From positions 248,001-312,000 of the forward strand of contig NZ_VTZS01000001.1 in assembly GCF_008367235.1 (NCBI RefSeq): a DNA stretch of 64,000 nt, given 5' to 3'. Numbering within the stretch: position 1 is the first letter of the stretch; each line of letters begins with the position of its first letter. The notes below the pieces were generated by a model. The model was not told the origin of the DNA, did no database searches, and saw only the letters and a list, made by a program, of their open reading frames with translations. This DNA comes from Pareuzebyella sediminis (lineage in GTDB: Bacteria > Bacteroidota > Bacteroidia > Flavobacteriales > Flavobacteriaceae). The translations under genes and the position numbers were made by a program. Below are positions 27,901 to 37,467 of this stretch, in pieces.

Positions 27901-30900
27901 AAATAACGGTTTCCGGGGGCGATGTAAGTAATTTGGCTGCCACCTCTTATACCATATTTAAAGATGGAGTGCCTGTACCTGGGCATAATGGCACTGTCAT
28001 TCCGTCCAACCCTTTCACTTATACGATTCCTTATGGTGAACATGGGGATTATACGGTATCCGTTACCGATTCCAATACCTGTAGCAATATATCGGAGGTA
28101 CTAACCTTCGCCGAACCTACCAACATTGCAGCAACGGAACGTATCATCGGCCCTAGTTGCGGTGATCCGAATAGTGGTTTCGTAGAGGTTATTCCTACGG
28201 TGTCTTCAGGAGTGCCGCCATTTGAAGTGGTATTTGCCCCAGCCGGTACATTGGTCGCCGACCCCAATACTCCCGACCCTACCTTGACCTATAATTTTTC
28301 ATCGCAGACTATTTATTCGGGCCTAGCTGCAGGAAATTATGAATATTTGGTAAAAGATTCAAGAGATTGTATTACGGCGGTGACCTCAATAACGGTGGTA
28401 GATGACCCCAACCCTTCACCGGATATGACTGTGGCACCCATCGATGCTGCATGCTCTTCAGGTAATCTTTCAGGGGGTGTTACGGTTACTTTAGCTACGC
28501 CTGGCAGCCCGAATTACACTGTTATTGTAGAAGACAATTTTGGTAATCCTTTCGTAACCCAAAACGATGTGGCCCCTGGCGATTTTCCGCTGTCGGTAAC
28601 TGATCCTAGTCTAGTACCTGGCGATTATCAAGTTATAATTCTTGATGCAAGGGGATGTAGGGATATTGAACCTATAACAATAGGCACTTTAAACCTCGAT
28701 ATCGTACCGACCTATCCGGCACCTCCGGTTACTTGTACCCCGGGCGGTACGACAGTTTGCGTTGATATCGTCAATGGTTCAGGAAGTTATGAAATCCGTT
28801 TGACAGATCCTGATCCGAATGTGGGTTGGGTGACGCCTAACAATCCACCGGCCAACCATTGCTTCAGTAACCTTTTGTTCGGTGTCTCTTACACCGTTGA
28901 TGTGCGCGACCTGGTCACAGGATGTATGTATACTGAAATAATAACCCTTCCTGATGGACCTGGGTCTAGCGTTGTTTTGACGGTGGATAATGCTACCTGT
29001 AGAAATGGGGATGTTGGCCTAAATTATACCATTTCTTCCGGTACGGCTCCGTTTGATGTCTTTATCACGAACTTGAACACCGGAGATGTGGTCTATAATG
29101 TATCCGGTTCCCTACTCAATACACTTGCTACACCATTAACGGTACCTTCGGGTCGATATGGAATTTCAGTAGTCGATGCGGGCGATTGTTCTAGTGGCGA
29201 TGAAGATGAGGCGATATTGAATACCCCTAGAGTTGATATAATAGATAATCAAAATGCAAATTGTAATGCATTGGGGCAGCTAACCGTTCGAGGAAGTGGG
29301 GGCACACCCTATGCTACAGGGAGTCCGTACCTGTACGCTTATGTGCCTTCGGGCACGCCAGTGGACAATGATGGAACCCTTACCCCGGCCGATCCTTCCG
29401 ACGACTTTTCAGATGCTGCTACAGTCTCTCTTCCGGGAGCATTGGCCCCAGGTATCAACTATGATATTTGGGTCAAGGATGCGAATGATTGCGCCTACAT
29501 GGTTTCCGCGGCCGTGGTTCAGTTAGACCCGGACTTACCGACTCCATCCATTACCGTTAACAATCAATGTGATGTAACCACTCCTGTGGGTGGGTTTACC
29601 ATAACGGTCGAAATGCCAGGGGATATTGATACACCCACCTTCACATTGAATGGTGTAAGTCAGACGCCTGTCTATACACCGGGAACTCCTACTCAAGCGG
29701 TGTTCACCGTAAATAACATAGGTGATTATCCGGTTTATGTGATCGATGCAGATGGTTGCGATGTAGAAGATGTTGCGGAAGTATACCAAGTACTTTCAGC
29801 TTCAGGGGATTTTAGTACTGAGCCCAGTTGTGAAGATGCTAACGGGGCTATAACGATTACAGCGGATGGTGGTAGTGGTGATTTCACCTACGTGCTGACC
29901 GGAACAGATATGTTTGGTGGTGCAGTTAACATTACCGATGCAAACAGTGATGGGGTGTTCCCGAATATTCCTCCTGGAGATTATCAAGTAGAGGTAACCG
30001 ATAATCTTGTTGACGATGGAGTCAACAACTGTACCTTTATTGTTGACAACATTATCAGAACTACCCCTGTTCAACCTATAATCGATGAAACCGGAGAAAG
30101 TGATGTGAGCTGTAATGGTTTGGGTGATGGAAGTATCGCACTTTCCCTTCAAGCAGGAACCGATGCAGATGGCATTCAAGAGTACAATCTATACAATGGC
30201 ACCTTGCCGCTGCCTGGAGCCGCTGTCCCGATTGCCACGAACAATTCTGGGGCATTTAACAATTTAGTTCCGGGAGACTACGTCGTAGAAGTCGTAACAA
30301 ATCGAAATTGTTTCGATCGGGAATATGTAAGAATAAATGAGCCGCCAGTTTTTGAGATTGATGTAACGGCCGGTACATTGCTTTGTAATCCGAATGCGAA
30401 TCAGTTTAGCACTACTATCGTCAGTGCCTCAATAGTTGGTGCTAATACAGGTAATGGTGCGCCCTACGGATATAAAATAAACTTGGCCGACAGTTATCAA
30501 TCCAGCCCTGATTTTGAAATTGTGGATACGGGCCTTGATCAAGTGATTACAATATATGCCATTGATGCCAACGGCTGCGAGTTCAACGATTCCGTAACGG
30601 TTCTAGCTCCTACTGCCGTAAGTGCTACCATTACCCAAATATCGCCAATGGATTGTGAGAACCCTGAACGCATTCGCATCGATGTAACCGGTAGTACTAA
30701 CTTTATTATTGAAGACCAAGGTTTCTCCGTATCTCCTGTTGGTAGCGTTTCACAACCTAGTGGAAGCTCTATAATAATGGATCTGCCAATGGTAGCGGGT
30801 GAATATCGCTTGCAGGTCAACGACGTTGGTGGATGTGCCTATCCTATTCCTGCCTATGTAGTGGCGGAACCGGTTTTGCCTACCGCTACGATCAATGAAG

Positions 30901-33710
30901 TTGAGCCGGTAGGATGCTTAGGAGCTACCGATGGAGAATTGACCATATCGGTAAGTAATTACACAGGTTCTTATGAATACTGGGTTTACGATGCAAGCGA
31001 TCCCGGTTTTACAGGGGGTAGTTTCGGAAGCCCAGTTTCCGGAAATTCGACAGGTACCATAAATATGTTGACAGACGGTAATCCTGCAACTATAACAGGA
31101 TTGCCCGGCGGTAATTTACGCGTGGTTATCCGAGAATTGGGTACAACGGCTTCTTCTTGTAATGTCTTCAGCAATGTAACCACGATTCGGATGCCAAGCG
31201 AGCAATTGGTGATTACCACTTTGGACGAAATTGGCAGGGTAGGTTGTAATGACAACTTGGGAGAAATCGTCGCGACAACAGAGGGAGGCTGGGAGAGCTC
31301 TCCTTATGAATATATGTTGGAATATGAGAATCCTGTAGGTAGTGGTTTTGCACCTCACTCCAATCCTTCCTATTCAACTTTTGCGGCAAACGGAGGTAAC
31401 AATAGGTTTGTCGGACTCGCCAGTGGAAATTATAGGGTTACGGTAAGGGATGTCGAAGGATGTACCCATACTAGTGAACTGGAACTTCTTGCGGTACCTG
31501 TAATTCAGGCTGAAGCACAAATAACACGAGAGCTCGAGTGCCCACAAGGAAATGATGCAGTCATTGTTGCGGTCGAACCGGGCACATCGACTCCAGGTGC
31601 GATCGGTGGGGTGCCAGGGGGAGGGTATCAATATCGATTAATCGAACTGGATCCAAATAATTTAGACCCTACCGATCCTATCAATCATATTCGCGCAACA
31701 GGATTACAAAACGAACCCGAATTCGAGGGTTCAAGCGGAACTGGTGTTATTCCGGGGGGGTGGTATACCATTGAAGTGGTCTCAACGCTAAACTGTCAAA
31801 CTTATACACCTCCAGTTGAGGTTATTGCCCCTCCGGCAATTAATCCTGTACTTATTCAAACCTCTGTGCCCGCTTGTGGTAATATAGCGACTATGATGAT
31901 TCGGGTGAACAATCCACAAGGTGGAACCTATGAATACAGTGTGAATAATTCTGGCGGTCCTTGGTTGCCCATAGATGAGTTTGATAGTAATGGACTTCCG
32001 GTTAAAACGGGTATTCCTGGTACTATTGGAAACTCATATCGTTATGAGGTTCGTAAGGTAGGAAGTTTGACCTCGTGTTTGGCACGTAAGACCAATGGTT
32101 TAACCATAACTGATGCTGAACCTCTGAGTTTAGATCCGACATCGCCGACTTTTGATGTTTCCTGTGCCTATGAGGTCGATGGTAGGATAGAGGCAATAGC
32201 TAATGGAGGAACTGGTATTTATGAGTTTAGAATTTATGACACGGATCCAGGTTCGGATGCTTTTGCCGCCGAGCTGTTGCCTACCTATAATAACTTGCCT
32301 ATGCAAGATTATGGTACTTTCGAGAATCTGGATGCTGGCACATATTGGATTTCGGTGATTAGCCGTCAAAACTGTGGTGTGGTACAAGGGCCGTTCGTGA
32401 TTGACCCCGCAGAACCGGTTACTTTAGATTATAGTTCCACACCGACTTCTTGTTTTGGAGAAGCCGATGGATCTATTACGATGAATGTCACCAGTGCAAC
32501 GGCAGGTTTGGTAAAATTCGCAATAGAACCGAATTTGAGTGAATTCTTTACCGATCCCGATAATCCTATGTCGTATACTTTTACCGATTTGCCTGCCAAC
32601 ACTCCGAATAACCCATCTTATACTGTTTTGGCACAAGATGCAGAGGGATGTCCGCAGACCTTTGAGATCGTTGTTACCGAACCTGATGAACTTTTAGTTG
32701 TCGATGTGGCGACCACACCGGAAACCTGTATTGGGGTTGCCGACGGCACCGCGCAGTTGACCCTAACTGGCGGAACACCTTTTGTAGATCCGGTTACTTT
32801 CACGCCCTATTACGAAACTCGATTGGTGGGGCCTAATTCTGATGGTACGGAGGTATTTGTGAGAAACGATAATCTTTTCTTTGACAATTTGATAGGTGGA
32901 GAGAGCTACTTCGTCTTTGTTCAGGATGCCAACCTATGCGGTACAAATGTTATGATTCCTATTGAGATTGGCGTAGATCTAACGGCAGAACCTGTTATAG
33001 TCTATGGTTGTGAAGGAATTTTTCCGAATAGCACTACTACCATTCAAATGCAGGACCCTGATTTGATACCTGAGCTTTTATTTGCGATAGACCCGGTGGA
33101 TCCGACCGATGCCATTTCGGCTATGGCAGATACCGTATTTGCTTGGGGAAACCTCCCCGAGGGTGATCATACGGTGTATATTTATCATGGGAACGGATGT
33201 ACCAATTCCGTCGATTTCACAATTGATGCCTACGAGCCTCTAACGTTGGTTGCCGAGAAAACGGGTCCGAACGAGATAACGGCTACCGCAAGCGGCGGTT
33301 ATGGCGGACACGAATTCTTCTTTGATGGAGTATCCTATGGTGATACGGGCATATTTACTACGACAGAAAGCGGCACTGTAGAGATCAGGGTAGTCGACCA
33401 AAGCGGTTGTGAGGCTATAGCCGTAATACCATTCGAATTTACCGGAATGATTGAAATACCTAATTTCTTCACTCCGAATGGGGATAACGAAAATGATTTC
33501 TGGGCACCGACCAATAGGGAATTCTTCCCTAATATCGAGGTCATTATCTATGACCGGTATGGGAGGGTAGTCGCCAGACTCGATCAGGTCTCAAAATGGG
33601 ATGGTAGATATGACGGAAAAGAATTGCCTACCGGAGACTATTGGTATGTAGTCAACCAAAATGACGAGCGCGAGATTCGATATGTGGGCCACTTTACCCT
33701 CTATCGATAG
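24951..33710 (+). CDS. Giant SprB-like repeat adhesin with T9SS type B (gliding-associated) C-terminus
   Basis: The product has 2919 residues. An N-terminal hydrophobic signal (RHFLYVFLLLTLSVIGTSA) is followed by more than twenty SprB-type beta-sandwich repeats of roughly 90-120 residues, each with a Cys-x-G-x-x-DG opening (VSCNGLGDGSI, SCFGEADGSI, TCIGVADGT, GCLGATDGEL) and a GxYxxxVxDxxGC close. The last 85 residues are the CHU_C / gliding-motility-associated domain (IPNFFTPNGDNEND, IYDRYGRVVARL, LPTGDYWYVV, GHFTLYR), a type B sorting signal. SprB relatives are moving surface adhesins in gliding flavobacteria. The gene is alone: no sprF/PorP-like gene follows, and a strong terminator closes it. 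Confidence 0.9.
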   Translation: MLPKKSRHFLYVFLLLTLSVIGTSAVASNRVYAVLAEVATSVKMATSTTRVVVESVKESHKKSIQSDISNKMAAPMYTTIIQGADDLVNCTNDGATIARFILCGDSDDRNISLSGGPYGAVSWQQLTGATPNTNIECPDYVSAYTEVSTSPTFNLDASSISAVNGAEFRVQINGGQFYYFEVIKSTITQTFTKKDFVCNNPGRIEITGLPNSYQFRIREGSNPFGPYQSSSIFPNLDPGFYTVQARLNIAGQVCEYLYDVIEIRQIDIEIDVTFTNPVCSGETGNIDVTVNPDVPGPYVYTLLDENGAEIAFTSTISSNTYTFNDVSEGTYAIKVETNDCKEDIPNGIPAPIQYTDTSGNPITVGTGLNPISVITDTNGMSFGCATISAVNIDVTPSGGSGTYSYTVSDGGNSGGLFTGTSTYTVTSPGTYTFFITDDQGCTAEKSEYVAELDPPDVSAGPITGTCTNGGGKVDFTIIDAKGFNLEYRATNNPSDAFTSSPTIPVADGTYNIVEVRYSQGAFTCVLALPSVTVTSQGGLSGSASLTQDYTCSNGGATIDFSAASGGSGTGYAYSIDNITYQSGTSFTGLTPGTYIPYIRDDANCYQALAPITISEPIPPTAINFVQDNLDCATGTSRVSIDVQPASFSVAQYEIVSSNPATTLPAPQASNVFSGLPLDTSYQFEITDTDGCVYSASFTTGGFSSIRARVKSGGDRRVCPSATDGNGAFLVDGFATDYDYTITLLPSTPIASGTNSSDLEIPITNIGAGTYEITVTDNDTNCTSTASFDVEEAATPLSITPTVTDMSCQNNNIGRVRANATGGFGGYRYELQWPSPPGTLQGPKTGRTFGNLTAEGIYTLTVTDSEGCTATTTFTLTAVSAPSISFDAADYCYSSTNDAEITVSSTAGSAALATHQYRINGGALQTPTVAGTHTFTNLVPGNYTIEVVDGNGCLAQTTTIRIPPQIQVNIDAVREIPCGGDGEMEITVSGGDVSNLAATSYTIFKDGVPVPGHNGTVIPSNPFTYTIPYGEHGDYTVSVTDSNTCSNISEVLTFAEPTNIAATERIIGPSCGDPNSGFVEVIPTVSSGVPPFEVVFAPAGTLVADPNTPDPTLTYNFSSQTIYSGLAAGNYEYLVKDSRDCITAVTSITVVDDPNPSPDMTVAPIDAACSSGNLSGGVTVTLATPGSPNYTVIVEDNFGNPFVTQNDVAPGDFPLSVTDPSLVPGDYQVIILDARGCRDIEPITIGTLNLDIVPTYPAPPVTCTPGGTTVCVDIVNGSGSYEIRLTDPDPNVGWVTPNNPPANHCFSNLLFGVSYTVDVRDLVTGCMYTEIITLPDGPGSSVVLTVDNATCRNGDVGLNYTISSGTAPFDVFITNLNTGDVVYNVSGSLLNTLATPLTVPSGRYGISVVDAGDCSSGDEDEAILNTPRVDIIDNQNANCNALGQLTVRGSGGTPYATGSPYLYAYVPSGTPVDNDGTLTPADPSDDFSDAATVSLPGALAPGINYDIWVKDANDCAYMVSAAVVQLDPDLPTPSITVNNQCDVTTPVGGFTITVEMPGDIDTPTFTLNGVSQTPVYTPGTPTQAVFTVNNIGDYPVYVIDADGCDVEDVAEVYQVLSASGDFSTEPSCEDANGAITITADGGSGDFTYVLTGTDMFGGAVNITDANSDGVFPNIPPGDYQVEVTDNLVDDGVNNCTFIVDNIIRTTPVQPIIDETGESDVSCNGLGDGSIALSLQAGTDADGIQEYNLYNGTLPLPGAAVPIATNNSGAFNNLVPGDYVVEVVTNRNCFDREYVRINEPPVFEIDVTAGTLLCNPNANQFSTTIVSASIVGANTGNGAPYGYKINLADSYQSSPDFEIVDTGLDQVITIYAIDANGCEFNDSVTVLAPTAVSATITQISPMDCENPERIRIDVTGSTNFIIEDQGFSVSPVGSVSQPSGSSIIMDLPMVAGEYRLQVNDVGGCAYPIPAYVVAEPVLPTATINEVEPVGCLGATDGELTISVSNYTGSYEYWVYDASDPGFTGGSFGSPVSGNSTGTINMLTDGNPATITGLPGGNLRVVIRELGTTASSCNVFSNVTTIRMPSEQLVITTLDEIGRVGCNDNLGEIVATTEGGWESSPYEYMLEYENPVGSGFAPHSNPSYSTFAANGGNNRFVGLASGNYRVTVRDVEGCTHTSELELLAVPVIQAEAQITRELECPQGNDAVIVAVEPGTSTPGAIGGVPGGGYQYRLIELDPNNLDPTDPINHIRATGLQNEPEFEGSSGTGVIPGGWYTIEVVSTLNCQTYTPPVEVIAPPAINPVLIQTSVPACGNIATMMIRVNNPQGGTYEYSVNNSGGPWLPIDEFDSNGLPVKTGIPGTIGNSYRYEVRKVGSLTSCLARKTNGLTITDAEPLSLDPTSPTFDVSCAYEVDGRIEAIANGGTGIYEFRIYDTDPGSDAFAAELLPTYNNLPMQDYGTFENLDAGTYWISVISRQNCGVVQGPFVIDPAEPVTLDYSSTPTSCFGEADGSITMNVTSATAGLVKFAIEPNLSEFFTDPDNPMSYTFTDLPANTPNNPSYTVLAQDAEGCPQTFEIVVTEPDELLVVDVATTPETCIGVADGTAQLTLTGGTPFVDPVTFTPYYETRLVGPNSDGTEVFVRNDNLFFDNLIGGESYFVFVQDANLCGTNVMIPIEIGVDLTAEPVIVYGCEGIFPNSTTTIQMQDPDLIPELLFAIDPVDPTDAISAMADTVFAWGNLPEGDHTVYIYHGNGCTNSVDFTIDAYEPLTLVAEKTGPNEITATASGGYGGHEFFFDGVSYGDTGIFTTTESGTVEIRVVDQSGCEAIAVIPFEFTGMIEIPNFFTPNGDNENDFWAPTNREFFPNIEVIIYDRYGRVVARLDQVSKWDGRYDGKELPTGDYWYVVNQNDEREIRYVGHFTLYR

Positions 33711-33734
33711 AGCAAATTCTTAGTTTGTTTAGTA

Positions 33735-33770
33735 AAAACGGATATCAAGTATGTTATCCGTTTTCTTTTT
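33735..33770 (+). terminator. Intrinsic terminator of the adhesin gene
   Basis: AAAACGGATA (33735-33744) pairs perfectly with TATCCGTTTT (33755-33764) around a 10-nt loop, followed by CTTTTT. It starts 24 nt after the stop codon. Confidence 0.85.
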
Positions 33771-33845
33771 GTCTATTTTTCTGGGTAATTCGTATATTTA
33801 GAATGAAGACCGACTTTTAAAGTACATTCCCAACTTTGTGATTTC

Positions 33846-34565
33846 ATGCGACTCAAAATCCATCATGTGCTCCTAATGTTAAGTTTTCAAAGTTGTGCCT
33901 CACAATCAAAACCAAATTTGATAGATAATGAATTCGAGGCCATAACAAAAGAGAAGTTTAATTATTATCTCTACTATCCCGACGATTACGATACCGAAGA
34001 AGAAAAAGAGTTTCCCTTATTACTATTCTTGCATGGTGGCGGTGAATCGGGTGCCGAGTTAGGTGCTATAAAAAGAAATGGGCCTCCGAAATTAATAGCC
34101 AGTGGAAAAAAGTTTCCATTTCTGATTCTGGCTCCTCAAAATCCTCATAAGAAAAAATGGTGGAACATCAGAGCCTTAATGAAATTGTTGGATAGTGTAA
34201 TTTCCAATAATCGGGTCGACAAAAAACGAATTTATTTGACCGGATTGAGCAGGGGAGGAGGTGCGGCTTGGGAATTGGCCGTTCAATATCCGGAAAAATT
34301 TGCGGCCATGGCGGTCGTCTGCGGAATGGCCCCTACACCCTATGCATCCTGGATTGATAAAAGGATGCCGATTTGGGTGTTTCACGGTGAAGAAGATCAA
34401 TCCATTCCCATATCGGAGTCTGAAGAAATGGTCGATAAATTGAAAGAAATGGGCCATGATATACGATTTACCCGATATCCCGGAGTGGGTCACGATGCAT
34501 GGATTCCGGCATACCAGACCGATGAACTATATGAATGGTTCATTCAACAGCGGCGAAATGATTAG
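33846..34565 (+). CDS. Exported alpha/beta-hydrolase (phospholipase/carboxylesterase-like)
   Basis: The 239-residue product has a short hydrophobic leader ending at a Cys (SFQSC), which could be lipidated although the lipobox is loose. The alpha/beta-hydrolase core shows the oxyanion region FLHGGGESG, nucleophile GLSRGGG (Ser135), acid GEEDQSIP and the triad His in GVGHDAW. This is the esterase subgroup close to feruloyl and acetyl-xylan esterases. It precedes a sulfatase gene by about 90 bp, so removal of an ester group from a sulfated glycan is a reasonable guess; the substrate cannot be read. Confidence 0.85.
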   Translation: MRLKIHHVLLMLSFQSCASQSKPNLIDNEFEAITKEKFNYYLYYPDDYDTEEEKEFPLLLFLHGGGESGAELGAIKRNGPPKLIASGKKFPFLILAPQNPHKKKWWNIRALMKLLDSVISNNRVDKKRIYLTGLSRGGGAAWELAVQYPEKFAAMAVVCGMAPTPYASWIDKRMPIWVFHGEEDQSIPISESEEMVDKLKEMGHDIRFTRYPGVGHDAWIPAYQTDELYEWFIQQRRND

Positions 34566-34656
34566 GTTGGAGTTGCTAATGCTTTTAATTTCGTAAGAAA
34601 AACGGCGGCAGTTTAAATGAGGATTCACAATTTGTTATCTAAAAAATGATACGAAC

Positions 34657-36162
34657 ATGGTAAAATTTAAAGGTTATACTACAATTAGGCAGTTGCCCAC
34701 TATGCTATTCTGTTTATTTCTAGCCACGGGCAATATATGGGCCTTAGAGGAAACAACAGAAGCCAAGAAAAAACCCAGAAACGTTATTTTTATCTTGACA
34801 GACGACCATCGCTATGATTACATGGGCTTTACGGGTAAAGTACCGTGGTTGGAAACACCCAACATGGATAAACTAGCGGAAGAAGGGGCCTATTTTTCCA
34901 ATGCCTTTGTGACTACTTCTCTATGCTCGCCGAGCCGTGCTTCAATATTAACCGGGCAGTTTTCGCATTCGCATACAATCGTTGATAATCAAGCACCAGA
35001 CCCTGGAAATCTCACATACTTTCCACAGTTTTTGGAAAAAGCGGGATACCAAACCGGGTTTTTTGGAAAATGGCATATGGGCGATCACGGGGATGAGCCT
35101 CAGCCCGGATTCACGCATTGGGAAAGTTTCCCAGGGCAAGGCGTCTACTATAACCCCACATTGAACATTAATGGTCAAAGGGTGGCCTATAAGGATTCTA
35201 CCTACATTACGGACTTGTTGACGGAGCATGCTATAGATTGGATGGATAATCGGGATAAGAAAAAGCCGTTTTTCCTTTACTTATCACATAAAGCCGTTCA
35301 TGCGGGCTTTCAACCGGCGCGAAGACATAAAGGCAGGTACAAGGGTAAAAAGATAGAGCTTCCCGCTACGTACGGTCAAACATTGACCGGTGAATATCGT
35401 GATTTGAAATGGCCCCAGTGGGTCGCCGATCAACGGGTGAGTTGGCATGGTGTTGATTATATGTACCATAGCTTTATGAACATACACGAGATGGTCGTCG
35501 ACTATTGCGAAACCCTATTGGGCGTTGATGAAAGTATCGGAAGTGTAATGGATTATCTCAAGCGGGAAGGTCTTGATGAATCTACCCTAGTAATTTATAT
35601 GGGAGATAATGGATTTAGTTGGGGCGAACACGGGTTGATAGATAAGCGCCATTTTTATGAGGAATCGGTAAAAGTGCCCTTATTGGTAAGATGTCCTGAA
35701 TTGTTCGAAGGCGGGGTTAGGCCCGAGGCCATGGTACAGAACATAGACATTGCACCTACCGTTCTTTCTGAGGCTGGAGTAGTACAACCTGAAACTATGC
35801 CAGGGGTATCCTTCATTCCTATATTAACGGGAAACACAAGTGCACCAGTGAGAAGTGAGATTTTCTATGAGTATTTTTGGGAATATGATTTTCCTATGAC
35901 CCCGACTGTTTTTGGTATGCGTACGGATAAGTATAAGTACATAAAATATCAAGGGATATGGGATAGAAATGAACTCTATGATTTAGAGAACGATCCTGAC
36001 GAAATGTATAACCTAATTGCCGATTCTGATAAGCAAGAGATTGTAAAATCCATGTCCACGGCCATTTATGATTGGCTCAAGGAAACGAATGGGATGCAAA
36101 TTCCCTTAAAAAGAACGATCAAATATCGATTTGGAGATTTTAAACATAAAAATGAGTATTGA
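34657..36162 (+). CDS. S1-family sulfatase, exported
   Basis: The 501-residue product has a Sec signal (LPTMLFCLFLATGNIWA). VIFILTDDHRYD gives the canonical metal site, and LCSPSRASILTGQ holds the formylglycine Cys90. YLSHKAVHAGF, VIYMGDNGFSWGEHGLIDKR and a C-terminal YDLENDPDEMYNL block are typical of the N-acetylglucosamine-6-sulfatase/arylsulfatase side of S1. It is a different branch from the sulfatase at 14.8 kb, which has AED at the metal site and CAPAR at the active Cys. The formylglycine-generating enzyme is not in the window. A role in algal polysaccharide use is inferred. Confidence 0.9.
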   Translation: MVKFKGYTTIRQLPTMLFCLFLATGNIWALEETTEAKKKPRNVIFILTDDHRYDYMGFTGKVPWLETPNMDKLAEEGAYFSNAFVTTSLCSPSRASILTGQFSHSHTIVDNQAPDPGNLTYFPQFLEKAGYQTGFFGKWHMGDHGDEPQPGFTHWESFPGQGVYYNPTLNINGQRVAYKDSTYITDLLTEHAIDWMDNRDKKKPFFLYLSHKAVHAGFQPARRHKGRYKGKKIELPATYGQTLTGEYRDLKWPQWVADQRVSWHGVDYMYHSFMNIHEMVVDYCETLLGVDESIGSVMDYLKREGLDESTLVIYMGDNGFSWGEHGLIDKRHFYEESVKVPLLVRCPELFEGGVRPEAMVQNIDIAPTVLSEAGVVQPETMPGVSFIPILTGNTSAPVRSEIFYEYFWEYDFPMTPTVFGMRTDKYKYIKYQGIWDRNELYDLENDPDEMYNLIADSDKQEIVKSMSTAIYDWLKETNGMQIPLKRTIKYRFGDFKHKNEY

Positions 36163-36272
36163 CCAGGTCATGCATGTCAAAAATCTAGGACCATTAATTT
36201 TACAGATGCTTTTTTACCTTACCGAAATCTACTGTTTCAAAATCATAATGACCAAGTAGGATAGGTGTTATG

Positions 36273-37460
36273 TTAATCAGGGGGTACTTTGGTGCAGATA
36301 ATCAGTACTTTCTGTTCGTTCTGGTCGGTAGCGAAGAACAGATAGTCTTCCCCACCATCCCGAATATTGAATTTCTTTTTTAAAGTGGCCACAGTTTCTG
36401 GAAAATTCCGGGTAGCAATATTCGCATATTTTATTTGCTGGGCCTTCACCGTTTTTTTGGAATAAGGGATGACCTTTTTAATTAAAAACCTTCTTCCCGG
36501 GAACTTTGAAAGCTTACTAGTAGTATATAAATGTGTGTGACGGTGCAATTTCTTCAGCCCTAGACGAGAGCCTACAAGCTTAAATGCCCCTGCTTTTAGA
36601 ATAGCCGGATTTGGACTGTACAAATAGTCAAGGGGTTCTGAAAATTGTGAAATTGCCCGATCCTCTTCCTCAAGGGCGTAATCAAAGGTCGTTCTGCCTT
36701 TCTTCTTTAAGTTTACCGTTTTTATTCGAATTTCACCTTCATATCCCTTTTCCAATATCCATAGCAATTCTTTGACTTCATTGTGAACGGCTACAACATG
36801 TATTTCCTTGATACCGGTAAGCTGATCGATACCAAGGGCAATATCGAGTAGTGGCGCTGTCTTTATAAGCACATTATTGCTTTTCAAAAATAAAAGGTCT
36901 AAATGCTCTAGCACATTGGGCTCGGAATCGGTCAATAGAAATACTTTTTTTTTAGTGCTGTCCCTTCTAGCCGGATCGATATACACCCAGTCAAAAATTG
37001 TCCCGGAATTCGAGAGCACATCCATTCCATTTCCGGATATAGCGGTGATATTGTCTGCCCCTAAAATCTTAAAATTATAAGATGCAATATCTGAAAGGTT
37101 TTTATCCATCTCACAATGGAAGACTTTGGCTATTTTTTTACTAAAAAAAAAGGTGTCGACACCATACCCTCCGGTCACGTCGAGAAGCGAATTTCCCGAT
37201 ACAATTTCCGTTTTATATTTCGCCGTAATTTCTGAGGAAGTTTGCTCTATATTCAGTTTTGACGGATAATAAATTTTTGGGGTAGAGAACCATGTCGGAA
37301 GTTTTTTTTCACATTTTTTACGGCTTTCTAGTTGTTGCGCTAGTTCCTTGTTGGAAACTAAGTCAAAAAAGGGTGGTTTAAGTATAACTGACAGGGTGTC
37401 AGTATTAAAATTGTTACGTATAAAACTTTGTACACCAGTATGTAATATGTGTTTATTCAA
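36273..37460 (-). CDS. Class I SAM-dependent methyltransferase with THUMP-like C-terminus
   Basis: The 395-residue protein has a Rossmann SAM site (SLLDVTGGYGVDTFFFSKK, then VFHCEMDK and WVYIDPARRD) in its middle and a C-terminal RNA-binding-like region (KAGAFKLVGSRLGLKKL, HLYTTSKLSKFPGR) of the THUMP-like type. An RNA substrate is inferred. It starts 7 bp after the stop of the permease gene, so the two are co-transcribed. The coding sequence contains two 9-nt homopolymer runs (near 36944-36953 and 37142-37151). Confidence 0.8.
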   Translation of the reverse strand: MNKHILHTGVQSFIRNNFNTDTLSVILKPPFFDLVSNKELAQQLESRKKCEKKLPTWFSTPKIYYPSKLNIEQTSSEITAKYKTEIVSGNSLLDVTGGYGVDTFFFSKKIAKVFHCEMDKNLSDIASYNFKILGADNITAISGNGMDVLSNSGTIFDWVYIDPARRDSTKKKVFLLTDSEPNVLEHLDLLFLKSNNVLIKTAPLLDIALGIDQLTGIKEIHVVAVHNEVKELLWILEKGYEGEIRIKTVNLKKKGRTTFDYALEEEDRAISQFSEPLDYLYSPNPAILKAGAFKLVGSRLGLKKLHRHTHLYTTSKLSKFPGRRFLIKKVIPYSKKTVKAQQIKYANIATRNFPETVATLKKKFNIRDGGEDYLFFATDQNEQKVLIICTKVPPD

Positions 37461-37467
37461 AGTAAAA

